This document shows, one piece after another, positions 43,334 through 52,875 of a stretch of DNA of 64,000 nt. Location: the NCBI RefSeq assembly GCF_029870285.1, contig NZ_JACSYA010000017.1:48555-112554 (forward strand). The letters are read 5' to 3'. A program made the translations under genes and the position numbers. The stretch is from Delftia sp. PS-11 (lineage in GTDB: Bacteria > Pseudomonadota > Gammaproteobacteria > Burkholderiales > Burkholderiaceae_C). The notes beneath the pieces were generated by a model. That model was not told the DNA's origin. It saw only the letters and a program-made list of their open reading frames with translations, and ran no database searches. Each line of letters starts with the position of its first letter. Within the stretch, counting starts at the first letter, position 1.

Positions 43334-43852
43334 ATGGCAGCCGTGGAAACGGCCATGCAGCAGCAGGTACGCACGCTGTATTGCGATCATCATGGTTGGC
43401 TGTTCGCCTGGCTGCGCCGCAAGCTCGGCTGCAGCCACCACGCAGCCGATGTGGCGCAGGACACTTTCGTGCGCATCCTGGGCTCGCGCGACGCGCTGCT
43501 GGGCCTGCGCGAGCCGCGCGCCTATCTGGCCACCACGGCCAAGCGGCTGCTGATCGATCAGGCGCGGCGCACGCTGATCGAGCAGGCCTATCTTCAGGAG
43601 CTGACCCAGGCCTCGGCCCATGCCGCCCACGCGCCATCGGCCCAGGATGTGATGGAAACCGTGCAGGCCCTGATGCAGATCGAGGCCGCGCTGGACGGCC
43701 TGTCCGGCAAGGCACGCCAGGCATTCTTGCTGTGCTACCTCGAAGGCCACACGCATGCGGCGGCAGCGCTGCAGCTCGGCGTCTCGACCAGGATGGTGCA
43801 AAAGTACCTGATCCAGGCCCTGGCGCACTGCCACGGCACTCTTGGTGGCTGA
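43334..43852 (+). CDS. FecI-type ECF sigma factor
   Basis: 172 residues. Region 2: HHGWLFAWLRRKLGCSHHAA, DVAQDTFVRILGSRDALLGL, and RAYLATTAKRLLIDQARRTL. Region 4: LDGLSGKARQAFLLCYLEGH followed by THAAAALQLGVSTRMVQKYL. This is the iron-starvation (FecI) ECF group. It is followed by fecR and a TonB receptor, the classic cell-surface signalling set, and has a Fur box upstream. It should direct transcription of the receptor gene. Confidence 0.93.
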   Translation: MAAVETAMQQQVRTLYCDHHGWLFAWLRRKLGCSHHAADVAQDTFVRILGSRDALLGLREPRAYLATTAKRLLIDQARRTLIEQAYLQELTQASAHAAHAPSAQDVMETVQALMQIEAALDGLSGKARQAFLLCYLEGHTHAAAALQLGVSTRMVQKYLIQALAHCHGTLGG

Positions 43853-43853
43853 A

Positions 43854-44885
43854 ATGACGCCCCACTCATCCACGGCAGCCCGTGTGGCAGAGCAGGCGGC
43901 TGCCTGGCTGGTGCGGCTCGACAGCGAGGATGCCGACGAGCGCGAGGCCGCGCGCCTGGGCTTCGATGCCTGGCAGGCCGCCGACCCCAGCCATGCCCAG
44001 GCCGCGCAGCGCCTGCAGGCATTCGTCGCCCAGGTGCGCCAGATCGGCCAGGGCGCGGGCGGCGACGGCCATGCAGCGCATGCCGCGCTGGACGCAGCTC
44101 ATGCCAGAGAGCGCCAGTCACGCAGACGCCGCACCGCCGCGCGCCTGGGCGGATCGCTGGCCCTGGTACTGGCGCTGGCAATACCGTCGTGGCTGGCTGT
44201 GCACAGCCATCCGCCAGCCCATCTGTTGGCCGACCTGCGCAGCCACAGCGGACAGTGGGTACAGCACAGGCTGGACGATGGCTCGGTGGTTACGCTCAGC
44301 GGCCTCAGCGCCATCAACTGGCATTTCGATAAGTCCAGCCGCGTGGTCGAGCTGGTGCGCGGCAGTCTGCTGGTCGATGTGGCCCGGGACGCTGCACGCC
44401 CTTTCTACGTGCAGACGCCGCTGGGCAGCATCCGCGCGCTGGGCACGCGCTTCGTGGTCCGCTATGACGACGCAGGCATGACGCTGGAGATGCTGGAGTC
44501 GCGCGTGGCCGTGCAGCCCGGCGGCCAGCAGCCCCAGGGCGCCGGAGCCACCATCGTGCAGGCAGGACAGCGCCTGCACATGGACAGCGGCGGCCGGGTG
44601 GTGCTGGAGACGCTGGACATCGGCGGCGTGGAGCAAGGCTGGCGCCAGCATCAGCTGGTCGTCGATGACCGCCCCCTGCCCGAGGTACTGGACCAGTTGG
44701 CGCGCCACCACCCTGGGCCCATGCGCTTTGACCGCCAGGCCCTGTCGCAGTTGCGCATCTCGGGCGTGCTGCCGCTGGACGATACGGCCAGGGCGCTGCG
44801 CCTGCTGCAGCGCAATTTCCCTGAAATGCGTGTGCGCTCGCTGGCGGGGCGATGGGTCTGGATCGACCTGCAGCCGGCATCCTGA
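43854..44885 (+). CDS. FecR-type anti-sigma/sensor protein
   Basis: The ATG at 43854, one base after the sigma-gene stop, gives 343 residues. N-terminal DUF4880 segment (AAAWLVRLDSEDADEREAAR, WQAADPSHAQAAQRLQ), a membrane helix at ~95-115 (LGGSLALVLALAIPSWLAV), the FecR domain (GSLLVDVARDAARPFYVQTP, GSIRALGTRFVVRY) and a C-terminal STN-like DUF4974 part (LRISGVLPLDDTARALRLLQ). FecR binds the receptor's signalling domain in the periplasm and FecI in the cytoplasm. Confidence 0.92.
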   Translation: MTPHSSTAARVAEQAAAWLVRLDSEDADEREAARLGFDAWQAADPSHAQAAQRLQAFVAQVRQIGQGAGGDGHAAHAALDAAHARERQSRRRRTAARLGGSLALVLALAIPSWLAVHSHPPAHLLADLRSHSGQWVQHRLDDGSVVTLSGLSAINWHFDKSSRVVELVRGSLLVDVARDAARPFYVQTPLGSIRALGTRFVVRYDDAGMTLEMLESRVAVQPGGQQPQGAGATIVQAGQRLHMDSGGRVVLETLDIGGVEQGWRQHQLVVDDRPLPEVLDQLARHHPGPMRFDRQALSQLRISGVLPLDDTARALRLLQRNFPEMRVRSLAGRWVWIDLQPAS

Positions 44886-44976
44886 CGATTTTCGAGAAAT
44901 TTTCTGGCCTGGGGTTCCGGTTTCCGGCGCCTGGTTCGTCAATGGCAATGAAGCAATGAACCAAGGATCCGTTCCC

Positions 44977-47442
44977 ATGCGCAAGCCCATGCGTCGCAGC
45001 CCGCGCGGCTGCTTTACCCCACTGGCCATCTGCGCCGCCCTGGCCCTGGCCTGCCCCGCCTTGCATGCCCAGGCCATGCCCGCAGCCTCCCTGCACTACA
45101 GCATTCCCGCCGGGCCGCTGGCGGCGGCGCTCAACCGTTTTGCCCAGCAGGCAGGTGTCGCCCTGGTGGCAGATGCCCGCCAGATCGCCGCACTGCGCAC
45201 GCAGGGCCTGGACGGGCGCTACAGCGTGGACGACGGGTTTGCGCAATTGCTGCACGGTACGGGCTATGCCATCCAGAAAACGGCAGAAGGCTACCTGCTG
45301 GCTCCGGTGGCAGCATCCGCCCCCAAAGCAGCAGCAGCCCCTGCAGCCTCGCCCGAGCAGCCCGCGCCAGCCACGCCAGCGCCTGCAGCAGCAGCCGCAG
45401 CAGCGCCGCACGATGGCCAGGTGCTGGAGGCCGTGGTGGTCGCCGCCTCGCGCTCCAACATCGAGGCGGGCAAGGCGCCTCAGACCGTGCAGGTCTTCGG
45501 CCAGGCCGATATCGAGCGCCAGCTCGCACTGTCCACCAACTCCTCGGACGTTCTGAGCAACCTCATCCCGTCCTATACCCCGAGCCGGGGCAAGATGAAC
45601 GGCAGCGGCGAGACGCTGCGCGGGCGCACGCCTCTGGTCCTGATCGATGGCATTCCGCAGTCCAACCCCATCCGCCCCACGGGGCGGGAGGCGCATACCA
45701 TCGATTTTTCCATGCTCGAACGCATCGAGGTGGTGCAAGGCGCCAATGCCATCAACGGACTGGGCGCCACGGGCGGCACGATCAACCTGATCACAAAGCG
45801 CCCAGCCAATGGCGCCTTCGAGCAGCATGTGGACGTGCAGGCCAGCATGCCCACCTCGGGCATTCGCGGCGAAGTGATGGGCTACAAGAGCAGCTACCGC
45901 GTCAGTGGCCGCAAGGACCGGCTGGACTACCTGTTTTCGATCGCTGCCGAAGACCAGGGTCTGTACCGTGACGCCAGGGGACGCTCCATCGGTGCGGACA
46001 ACACCCAGGGCGACCTGATGGACTCGCGCAGCTACGACCTGATGGGCAAGCTCGGCTACTGGCTGGACGACAACCAGCGCCTGCAGTTGTCCGTCAACCG
46101 CTACCAGATCAAATCCCAGGCCGGCTACACCGCCGTGGCCGGCGACCGCGCGCTGGGCATTCCCACGACATCGGTGCGCGGCAGGCCCGAAGGCACGCCG
46201 CCCTGGAACAAGGTCTGGACCACGGGCCTGAGCTACAACCACTATGACCTGGCCGGCATGGAGCTGTCGGCCATGGTCTTTCACCAGGACTTCGAGGGCC
46301 TGTTCGGCGCCGACAATTCGGCCACTTTCCAGGACGCGCGCATTGCGCCCGTGGGCACGCTGTATGACCAGTCTCGCGCCGTGTCCTCCAAGTTCGGCAG
46401 CAAGGTCACGCTGACCAAGGCCGACCTGCTGCAGCGCCGCCTCAAGCTGACCACGGGCTTCGACACGCTGATCGACAAGGGCAAGCAGGACCTGTACGGC
46501 ACGGGCCGCACCTATGTGCCCGAATCCGAGTACCGCAACCTCTCGCTGTTCGTCCAGGGCGAATACAGGCCCTGGGAGCCGCTGACGCTGCATGCCGGCG
46601 TGCGCCGCGAGTATGCGGACCTGCGCATCGACTCCTACTCCACGCTGGCGCGCTACAACCGCGTGCCCGTGCAGGGCGGCACGCTGCAATTCAACGATAC
46701 GCTCTACAACCTGGGCCTGGTGCTGGAGGCCAGCAAGGCCTGGAACTTCTACGCCAGCTACTCTGAAGGCTTCGGCATGCCGGATGTGGGCCGTGTGCTG
46801 CGCGCCATCAATACGCCGGGGCAGAAGGTGGACGACATGCAGAGCCTGCGCCCTGTCGTGACCAAGAGTCTTGAAGTGGGTACGCGCTTCAGGGAAGGCG
46901 ACTGGGATGCCGAAGCCAGCCTGTTCCGATCAGCCTCCGACTACGGCACGCGCGTCATCCGCGTCAACGATGCCTTCATGCTGGCGCGCGAGAAGAACCG
47001 CATCGACGGACTGGAAACCAGCCTTGGCTACCGCTTCAACCGCGCCCACCGTGCACGGCTGTCCTATGTGCATACCCGGGGCCGCTATGACAGCGACGGC
47101 AACGGCAGCCTGGATGCGCGCCTGGACGGACTGAACGTCGCGCCCGACCGCATCATGGCGACCTGGACGGCGCAGTGGAATGAGCGCCTGTCCTCTTTCG
47201 TGCAGGTGCAGCATGCACTGCGGCGCAACTTCGATGATCCGGCCCGCAATTTCAGCGGCTATACGCTGGTGGACGCCAGCCTGAGCTACCGACTGCCCAA
47301 GGGCACCGTGCGGCTGGCCGTCGCCAATGTGCTCAACCGCGACTACATCAGCTACTACTCGCAAAGCGCGCTGGCCGAACCCATGCGCTACTTCGCGGGA
47401 CGCGGCCGCACGCTGACCGTAGGCTACTCGCTGGACTTCTGA
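44977..47442 (+). CDS. TonB-dependent receptor with signalling (STN) domain, FecA-like
   Basis: The ATG at 44977 has an AAGGA ribosome-binding site 9 bases away and gives 821 residues; the ATG at 44956 has none. Signal peptide (PMRRSPRGCFTPLAICAALA, cleavage near LHAQ). STN domain ~35-105 (LHYSIPAGPLAAALNRFAQQ; YSVDDGFAQLLHGTGYAI). An Ala/Pro linker. Plug domain with GKAPQTVQVFGQADIERQ and MLERIEVVQGANAINGLGA. Beta-barrel ending in AGRGRTLTVGYSLDF, with the aromatic C terminus of outer-membrane barrels. The plug sequence points to a ferric-siderophore receptor, perhaps of the FecA group; the ligand is unknown. It is the transducer for the FecR/FecI pair upstream. Confidence 0.93.
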   Translation: MRKPMRRSPRGCFTPLAICAALALACPALHAQAMPAASLHYSIPAGPLAAALNRFAQQAGVALVADARQIAALRTQGLDGRYSVDDGFAQLLHGTGYAIQKTAEGYLLAPVAASAPKAAAAPAASPEQPAPATPAPAAAAAAAPHDGQVLEAVVVAASRSNIEAGKAPQTVQVFGQADIERQLALSTNSSDVLSNLIPSYTPSRGKMNGSGETLRGRTPLVLIDGIPQSNPIRPTGREAHTIDFSMLERIEVVQGANAINGLGATGGTINLITKRPANGAFEQHVDVQASMPTSGIRGEVMGYKSSYRVSGRKDRLDYLFSIAAEDQGLYRDARGRSIGADNTQGDLMDSRSYDLMGKLGYWLDDNQRLQLSVNRYQIKSQAGYTAVAGDRALGIPTTSVRGRPEGTPPWNKVWTTGLSYNHYDLAGMELSAMVFHQDFEGLFGADNSATFQDARIAPVGTLYDQSRAVSSKFGSKVTLTKADLLQRRLKLTTGFDTLIDKGKQDLYGTGRTYVPESEYRNLSLFVQGEYRPWEPLTLHAGVRREYADLRIDSYSTLARYNRVPVQGGTLQFNDTLYNLGLVLEASKAWNFYASYSEGFGMPDVGRVLRAINTPGQKVDDMQSLRPVVTKSLEVGTRFREGDWDAEASLFRSASDYGTRVIRVNDAFMLAREKNRIDGLETSLGYRFNRAHRARLSYVHTRGRYDSDGNGSLDARLDGLNVAPDRIMATWTAQWNERLSSFVQVQHALRRNFDDPARNFSGYTLVDASLSYRLPKGTVRLAVANVLNRDYISYYSQSALAEPMRYFAGRGRTLTVGYSLDF

Positions 47443-47565
47443 ACCAGCTCCCTGCAAAGGTGCCAGGCCAAGGCTGCGGGCAAGTCCCCTGTTGCACGCA
47501 GCCGCGTGGTTTCGCGGACAATGCCTGCCCGGCCGGGCTTTCGGCCCCTGCTCTTTCTGCACACC

Positions 47566-48861
47566 ATGACCTTTGCCTCCCTTGGCCTGAGCCCGGCGCT
47601 GGCCGCCAGCCTCCCAGACCTGGGCCTTGCCGATCCCACCCCCATACAGGCCCAGTCCATCGCCCCCGTGCTCGCGGGCCGCGACCTCTGGGCCTGCGCA
47701 CCCACGGGCTCGGGCAAGACAGCGGCCTACCTGCTGCCTCTGCTGCAGCGCTGGCTGGACGGCAGCAGGCAGCACGGTGGCTTCGTGCGCACGCTGGCCA
47801 CGCTGATCGTCGTGCCCACGCGCGAGCTGGCGCAGCAGGTCGGCGAGACGCTGTCCGACCTCAGCCGCGCCCTCAAACAGCCGCCGCGCATCGGTGTGGT
47901 CTACGGCGGCGTGTCCATCAACCCGCAAATGATGATGCTGCGCGGCAGCGCCGACTTTCTCGTGGCCACGCCGGGCCGGCTGCTGGATCTGGTGGAGCAC
48001 AACGCCGTGCGCCTGTCGGCCGTGCGCCACCTGGTGCTGGACGAAGCCGACCGCCTGCTGGACCTGGGCTTCCAGGATGAACTGCAGCGCGTGCTGGCCC
48101 TGCTGCCGCGCCAGCGCCAGACGCTGCTGTTTTCGGCCACCTATCCCGAGGCCGTGCAGTCGCTGGCCGCCAGCCTGCTGCACGACCCCGTGCAGGCCCG
48201 CGTCGATGCCGCCGAGGGCCAGGATGCCGCCAGCCCCGGCACCATCACCCAGCGCGCCATCGCGGTGGACCGTGCGCGCCGCACCCAGCTGCTGCGCCAG
48301 CTGGTGCAGCGCGATGCCGCGCCAGGCACCGACCCTGCCACGCTGGAGAGGGCTCTGGTTTTCGTGGCCACGCGCCACACGGCCGAGCTGGTGGCTGCCA
48401 AACTCTACAAGGCGGGCGTATTTGCCACAGCCTTCCATGGCGACCTGAGCCAGGGCGCGCGCAAGGAGGCGCTGGCCGACTTCAAGGCCAAGCGCTGGCA
48501 GGTGATGATCACCACCGACCTGGCAGCGCGCGGCATCGACATCGCCCAGCTGCCACTGGTCGTCAACTATGACCTGCCCCGCTCGGCGGCAGACTATGTG
48601 CACCGCATCGGTCGCACGGGCCGCGCCGGCGAGGCCGGCACCGCCATCAGCTTCGTGACGCCGGCAGACCAGGCGCACTGGAAGCTGATCTGCAAGCGCA
48701 ACCAACTGGACCTGCCGCTGGAGCAACTGCCGGGCTTCGAGCCCACCGACCCCGTGCCGCCGCCTCCGGTGGCACAGGACGGCAATGGCGGCATCAAGGG
48801 CCGCCGCCCCAGCAAGAAAGACAAGCTGCGCGCCGGAAAAACCGCCCCCACGCACCCCTAG
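47566..48861 (+). CDS. DEAD-box RNA helicase (RhlE-like)
   Basis: The ATG at 47566 gives 431 residues. Q motif FASLGLSPALAASLPDLGLA with PTPIQAQSIAPVL; motif I APTGSGKTAAYLLPLL; Ia VVPTRELAQQ; Ib TPGRLLDLVE; II VLDEADRLLDLGF; III FSATYP; IV LVFVATRHTAEL; V TDLAARGIDI; VI HRIGRTGRAGEAG. C-terminal tail is short and basic (KGRRPSKKDKLRAGK), typical of the RhlE group. It unwinds RNA in ribosome assembly or decay. It is alone between the receptor gene and a convergent regulator. Which of RhlE/DbpA/SrmB is the ortholog cannot be set; an RhlE-type is likeliest. Confidence 0.92.
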   Translation: MTFASLGLSPALAASLPDLGLADPTPIQAQSIAPVLAGRDLWACAPTGSGKTAAYLLPLLQRWLDGSRQHGGFVRTLATLIVVPTRELAQQVGETLSDLSRALKQPPRIGVVYGGVSINPQMMMLRGSADFLVATPGRLLDLVEHNAVRLSAVRHLVLDEADRLLDLGFQDELQRVLALLPRQRQTLLFSATYPEAVQSLAASLLHDPVQARVDAAEGQDAASPGTITQRAIAVDRARRTQLLRQLVQRDAAPGTDPATLERALVFVATRHTAELVAAKLYKAGVFATAFHGDLSQGARKEALADFKAKRWQVMITTDLAARGIDIAQLPLVVNYDLPRSAADYVHRIGRTGRAGEAGTAISFVTPADQAHWKLICKRNQLDLPLEQLPGFEPTDPVPPPPVAQDGNGGIKGRRPSKKDKLRAGKTAPTHP

Positions 48862-48895
48862 CTGCGCAAGGTCCGCTGCCCCCCGAGGGGACCGC

Positions 48896-48928
48896 TTTTT
48901 TGCCTTGGGGCGGCCCGGCGGCAAAAAA
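48896..48928. terminator. Bidirectional terminator between helicase and GlxA-type genes
   Basis: TTTTTTGCC, a 15-base inner part that can pair further, then GGCAAAAAA. A/T runs on both sides let it work for both convergent genes. The flanking CCCCGAGGGG stretch (48881-48890) adds a small stem. This sequence type recurs in Comamonadaceae intergenic regions. Confidence 0.7.
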
Positions 48929-48936
48929 TGAGCGCC

Positions 48937-49980
48937 TCAGATCGCGCCCGCACCGCCGCGCCCGCCGAACCGGTCGCGATAGGCCACAGGAGTGATGCCC
49001 AGGTGCCGCACGAACAGGTGGCGCAGCGCCTGCTCCGAGCCCAGGCCCACGCGCGCGGCCACGGTCTTGAGTGGCAGGTGGGCCTGGTTCTCCAGCAATT
49101 GCTTGGCGGCCTCCAGGCGTGCGCTTTCGACAAAGGCCGTGGGGCTCTGGCCCGTTTCCTGCTGAAAGACACGGCGCAGATGGCGCTCGCTCATGTGGGC
49201 CTGCGCGGCCATTTGCGCCAGCGTCAGCGGCTCGGCCAGATGGGCCATCACCCACTGCTGCACGGCCTGCACGCCGCCATGGTGCGCAGCCTGGGCGGCC
49301 AGCGGCACGCTGAACTGGGACTGCCCTCCGGGGCGCTTGAGGTACATGACCAGATCCCGCGCCACCTCCAGCGCCAGCGCATGGCCGAAGTCTTGCTCGA
49401 CCACGGCCAGCGCCAGATCGATGCCGGCCGTCACGCCCGCCGAGGTCCACAGCTGGCGGCTGCCCTCGCCGTCGCGGATTTCCTCGCGCAGGTAGATGGC
49501 ATCGGCATCGACCTGCACGCGCGGGTGGCGCTGGGCCAGCAGCGCTGTCACGCTCCAGTGGGTGGCAGCGCGCCGGCCATCGAGCAGCCCCGCCTCGGCC
49601 AGAAAAAAGCTGCCCGAGCACAGCGCAATCAGCCGCTGCACGCGCGGCGCCACACGGCCCAGCCAGGCCACCAGTGCGCCCGAGCCGCCCAGCACCTGCT
49701 CGATATGGCGCGAGCCGACCACGACCACGGTGCAGCCCGTGCCCGAGGCTTCCAGTTCGGCCAGCGTATGCGTGGCCTCCAGCGACATCAGCGTGTCGGA
49801 GCGCACGCAACCCCGGTGCTGCGAAACCACGCGCACCTCGTAGCCATCGCTTTGCCCGCGCGCGCGCAGGTGCACGTTGGCATAGTCGAAGACCGACATC
49901 GGGCCTATGGCCTCCAGCGCCTTGAAGCCGGGATAGACAACAAGGTCGATGCGGTGGGCGCTGGCGTGGCGGTGGTCCAT
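48937..49980 (-). CDS. GlxA-type AraC-family regulator with DJ-1/PfpI-like domain
   Basis: 347 residues. Residues ~10-200 form a DJ-1/PfpI-like domain (HRIDLVVYPGFKALEAIGPM, LIALCSGSFFLAEAGLLDGR with the Cys at the nucleophile-elbow position, ATHWSVTALLAQRHPRV). Residues ~240-347 are an AraC helix-turn-helix pair (LTLAQMAAQAHMSERHLRRV; LPLKTVAARVGLGSEQALRH). Members control amino-acid or carnitine catabolism and peroxide-like stress; the target here is unknown. It starts 204 bases from the divergent adhC gene, so regulation of adhC-fghA is possible but unproven. Confidence 0.9.
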   Translation of the reverse strand: MDHRHASAHRIDLVVYPGFKALEAIGPMSVFDYANVHLRARGQSDGYEVRVVSQHRGCVRSDTLMSLEATHTLAELEASGTGCTVVVVGSRHIEQVLGGSGALVAWLGRVAPRVQRLIALCSGSFFLAEAGLLDGRRAATHWSVTALLAQRHPRVQVDADAIYLREEIRDGEGSRQLWTSAGVTAGIDLALAVVEQDFGHALALEVARDLVMYLKRPGGQSQFSVPLAAQAAHHGGVQAVQQWVMAHLAEPLTLAQMAAQAHMSERHLRRVFQQETGQSPTAFVESARLEAAKQLLENQAHLPLKTVAARVGLGSEQALRHLFVRHLGITPVAYRDRFGGRGGAGAI

Positions 49981-50022
49981 GGAAAAGGCAAGGGTCAGGC
50001 GGTTGGAGTGGCCGGACTATAG

Positions 50023-51294
<1,272 letters not shown>

Positions 51295-51363
51295 CGCTTG
51301 CCAGCCGGCTGCGAGCGCTCCATTGCGGGGCGCCCGCAGCCCTTTCCGTTTTTGAGGAACACC

Positions 51364-52233
51364 ATGTCCGCACTCCCGCCCCTCGAACTCAAGAATGCGC
51401 ATGCCTGCTTTGGCGGTGCACAGCGCTTCTACGAGCACTTCTCCACCGAGATCGGCCTGAACATGAAGTTCTCGGTCTTTCTGCCGCCCCAGGCCCTGGC
51501 CGGCGAGAAGGTGCCTGCCCTGCTCTATCTGGCCGGGCTGACCTGCACCGAGGAAACCTTCATGGTCAAGGCTGGCGCCCAGCGCCTGGCGGCCGAGCTG
51601 GGCCTGGCGCTGATCGCCCCGGACACCAGCCCGCGCGGCGCGGGCTTGCCGGGCGAGGCCGATGCCTGGGACTTCGGCGTGGGCGCCGGCTTTTATCTGG
51701 ACGCGACGGCGGCTCCCTGGGCGCTGCACTGGCGCATGGAAAGCTATCTGCTGCATGAGCTGCTGCCGCTGGCCGCAGCGCGCCTGCCCATCGACCCTGC
51801 GCGGCTGGGCATCTTCGGCCACTCCATGGGCGGCCATGGCGCACTCACGCTGGCCCTGCGCCACCCAGGCCGCTTCAAGAGCCTGTCGGCCTTCGCCCCC
51901 ATCGCCAACCCCATCCACTGCCCCTGGGGCCAGAAGGCCTTCGCGGGCTACCTGGGCGAGGACCGCAAGACCTGGCAAGCCCATGACGCCAGTTGCCTGA
52001 TGGCCGCGCAGTCCCATGCGCCCTACCCCGGCGGCATTCTGGTGGACCAGGGCCTGGCCGACAAGTTCCTGATCGAAAAGCAGCTGCTGCCCGAGGCCTT
52101 CGAGGCCGCCTGCGCCCAGGTGGGCCAGCCACTGACGCTGCGCCGCCACGGCGGCTACGACCACGGCTACTACTTCATCCAATCCTTCATCGATGACCAT
52201 CTGCGCCATCACGCGCAGCAACTGGCGGCCTGA
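51364..52233 (+). CDS. fghA: S-formylglutathione hydrolase
   Basis: The ATG at 51364 gives 289 residues (family ~280). The alpha/beta-hydrolase fold is clear: PALLYLAGLTCTEETFMVKA in the oxyanion region, nucleophile elbow GIFGHSMGGHGALTLAL with Ser, Asp in the ILVDQGLADKFLIE segment, and His in HGGYDHGYYFIQSFIDDHL. It hydrolyses S-formylglutathione to formate and glutathione, the second step after AdhC. In E. coli the corresponding gene is frmB. Confidence 0.95.
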   Translation: MSALPPLELKNAHACFGGAQRFYEHFSTEIGLNMKFSVFLPPQALAGEKVPALLYLAGLTCTEETFMVKAGAQRLAAELGLALIAPDTSPRGAGLPGEADAWDFGVGAGFYLDATAAPWALHWRMESYLLHELLPLAAARLPIDPARLGIFGHSMGGHGALTLALRHPGRFKSLSAFAPIANPIHCPWGQKAFAGYLGEDRKTWQAHDASCLMAAQSHAPYPGGILVDQGLADKFLIEKQLLPEAFEAACAQVGQPLTLRRHGGYDHGYYFIQSFIDDHLRHHAQQLAA

Positions 52234-52313
52234 CGCGCAGGGACCGCCAATCCGCACTGCGCCGTGCGGGATCGCTTGGCAGATGGCGCCAGAGCCTGCA
52301 CAATGGCTCTATC

Positions 52314-52328
52314 GCACCAATTTGGTGC
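52314..52328. promoter_or_regulatory. 15-bp dyad resembling an NtrC site
   Basis: GCACCAATTTGGTGC (GCACCA-N3-TGGTGC) matches the form of enteric NtrC sites such as the one at glnA, but the context is a short gap between fghA and rnk. No clear sigma-54 promoter follows: the nearest candidate GG...GC pair has 11 instead of 10 intervening bases. The site may be coincidental. Confidence 0.4.
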
Positions 52329-52347
52329 TTCTTCGTTACAAGCCTTG

Positions 52348-52376
52348 GCCCGGACAACCCCGTTGCCCGGGCTTTT
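52348..52376 (+). terminator. Terminator-like hairpin in the fghA-rnk gap
   Basis: CCCGG-A-CAAC, loop CCC, GTTG-C-CCGGG, then CTTTTG. One A/C mismatch interrupts the stem. It lies 61 bases before the rnk start, so it may terminate the fghA transcript, attenuate rnk, or end a small RNA starting near the dyad at 52314. The remainder of 52234-52437 has a small CCGCAC/GTGCGG stem (52252-52269). Confidence 0.6.
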
Positions 52377-52437
52377 GTCCGTTTGAGCGCAGCTGCGGCA
52401 CTGGGCCTCAGCTGCGCAGCCATGCAAGGGAGTCTCC

Positions 52438-52845
52438 ATGGAGCGCAAGCCCCACATCATTTTGTCGTCCTTGGACCTGGAGCGCATTGAAGCGCTGCTG
52501 GACAAGCAGCCGGGCAGCTTTGCGGGCCGCGAAGCGCTGGAGGCCGAGCTGGACCGGGCCGATGTGCTCGATCCGCAGGAGATGCCCGCCAATGTGGTGA
52601 CCATGAACTCCACCGTGCGCTGCACGCTGCTGGAATCGGGCAAGAGCAATACCCTGACCCTGGTCTACCCTCGCGACATGGATGGCAGCGCCGACAAGGT
52701 TTCGGTGTTTGCCCCTGTGGGCATTGCGCTGCTGGGCCTGAGCGTGGGCGATGAATTTTGTATGGCCAGCCCCACGGGCCAGGTCACGGTGCGGGTGGAT
52801 GGCATCGACTTCCAGCCGGAGAGCGCGGGCGAGCTGCACCGCTGA
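52438..52845 (+). CDS. rnk: Nucleoside diphosphate kinase regulator Rnk
   Basis: 135 residues, the family length. N-terminal Rnk coiled-coil part (HIILSSLDLERIEALLDKQP, REALEAELDRADVLDPQEMP) and a C-terminal FKBP-like GreA/GreB domain (ANVVTMNSTVRCTLLESGKS, TLVYPRDMDGSADKVSVFAP, VGIALLGLSVGDEFCMASP). Rnk binds RNA polymerase and affects NDK levels and alginate in Pseudomonas. A GGGAGTCTCC ribosome-binding region lies just upstream. It stands alone. Confidence 0.9.
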   Translation: MERKPHIILSSLDLERIEALLDKQPGSFAGREALEAELDRADVLDPQEMPANVVTMNSTVRCTLLESGKSNTLTLVYPRDMDGSADKVSVFAPVGIALLGLSVGDEFCMASPTGQVTVRVDGIDFQPESAGELHR

Positions 52846-52875
52846 GCAGGCGCCGCGCTCGGCAGGAGCGCTGGC

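Noticed and set aside
44886..44976. Possible ECF-type promoter (AGAAAT ... TCCGGT) before the TonB receptor
   Set aside because: Spacing is 15 rather than the 17 of FecI-type promoters and no second match exists, so I did not list it.
52342..52367. Possible sigma-54 promoter downstream of the NtrC-like dyad
   Set aside because: The GG and GC elements are 11 bases apart rather than 10 and the -24 element is poor.
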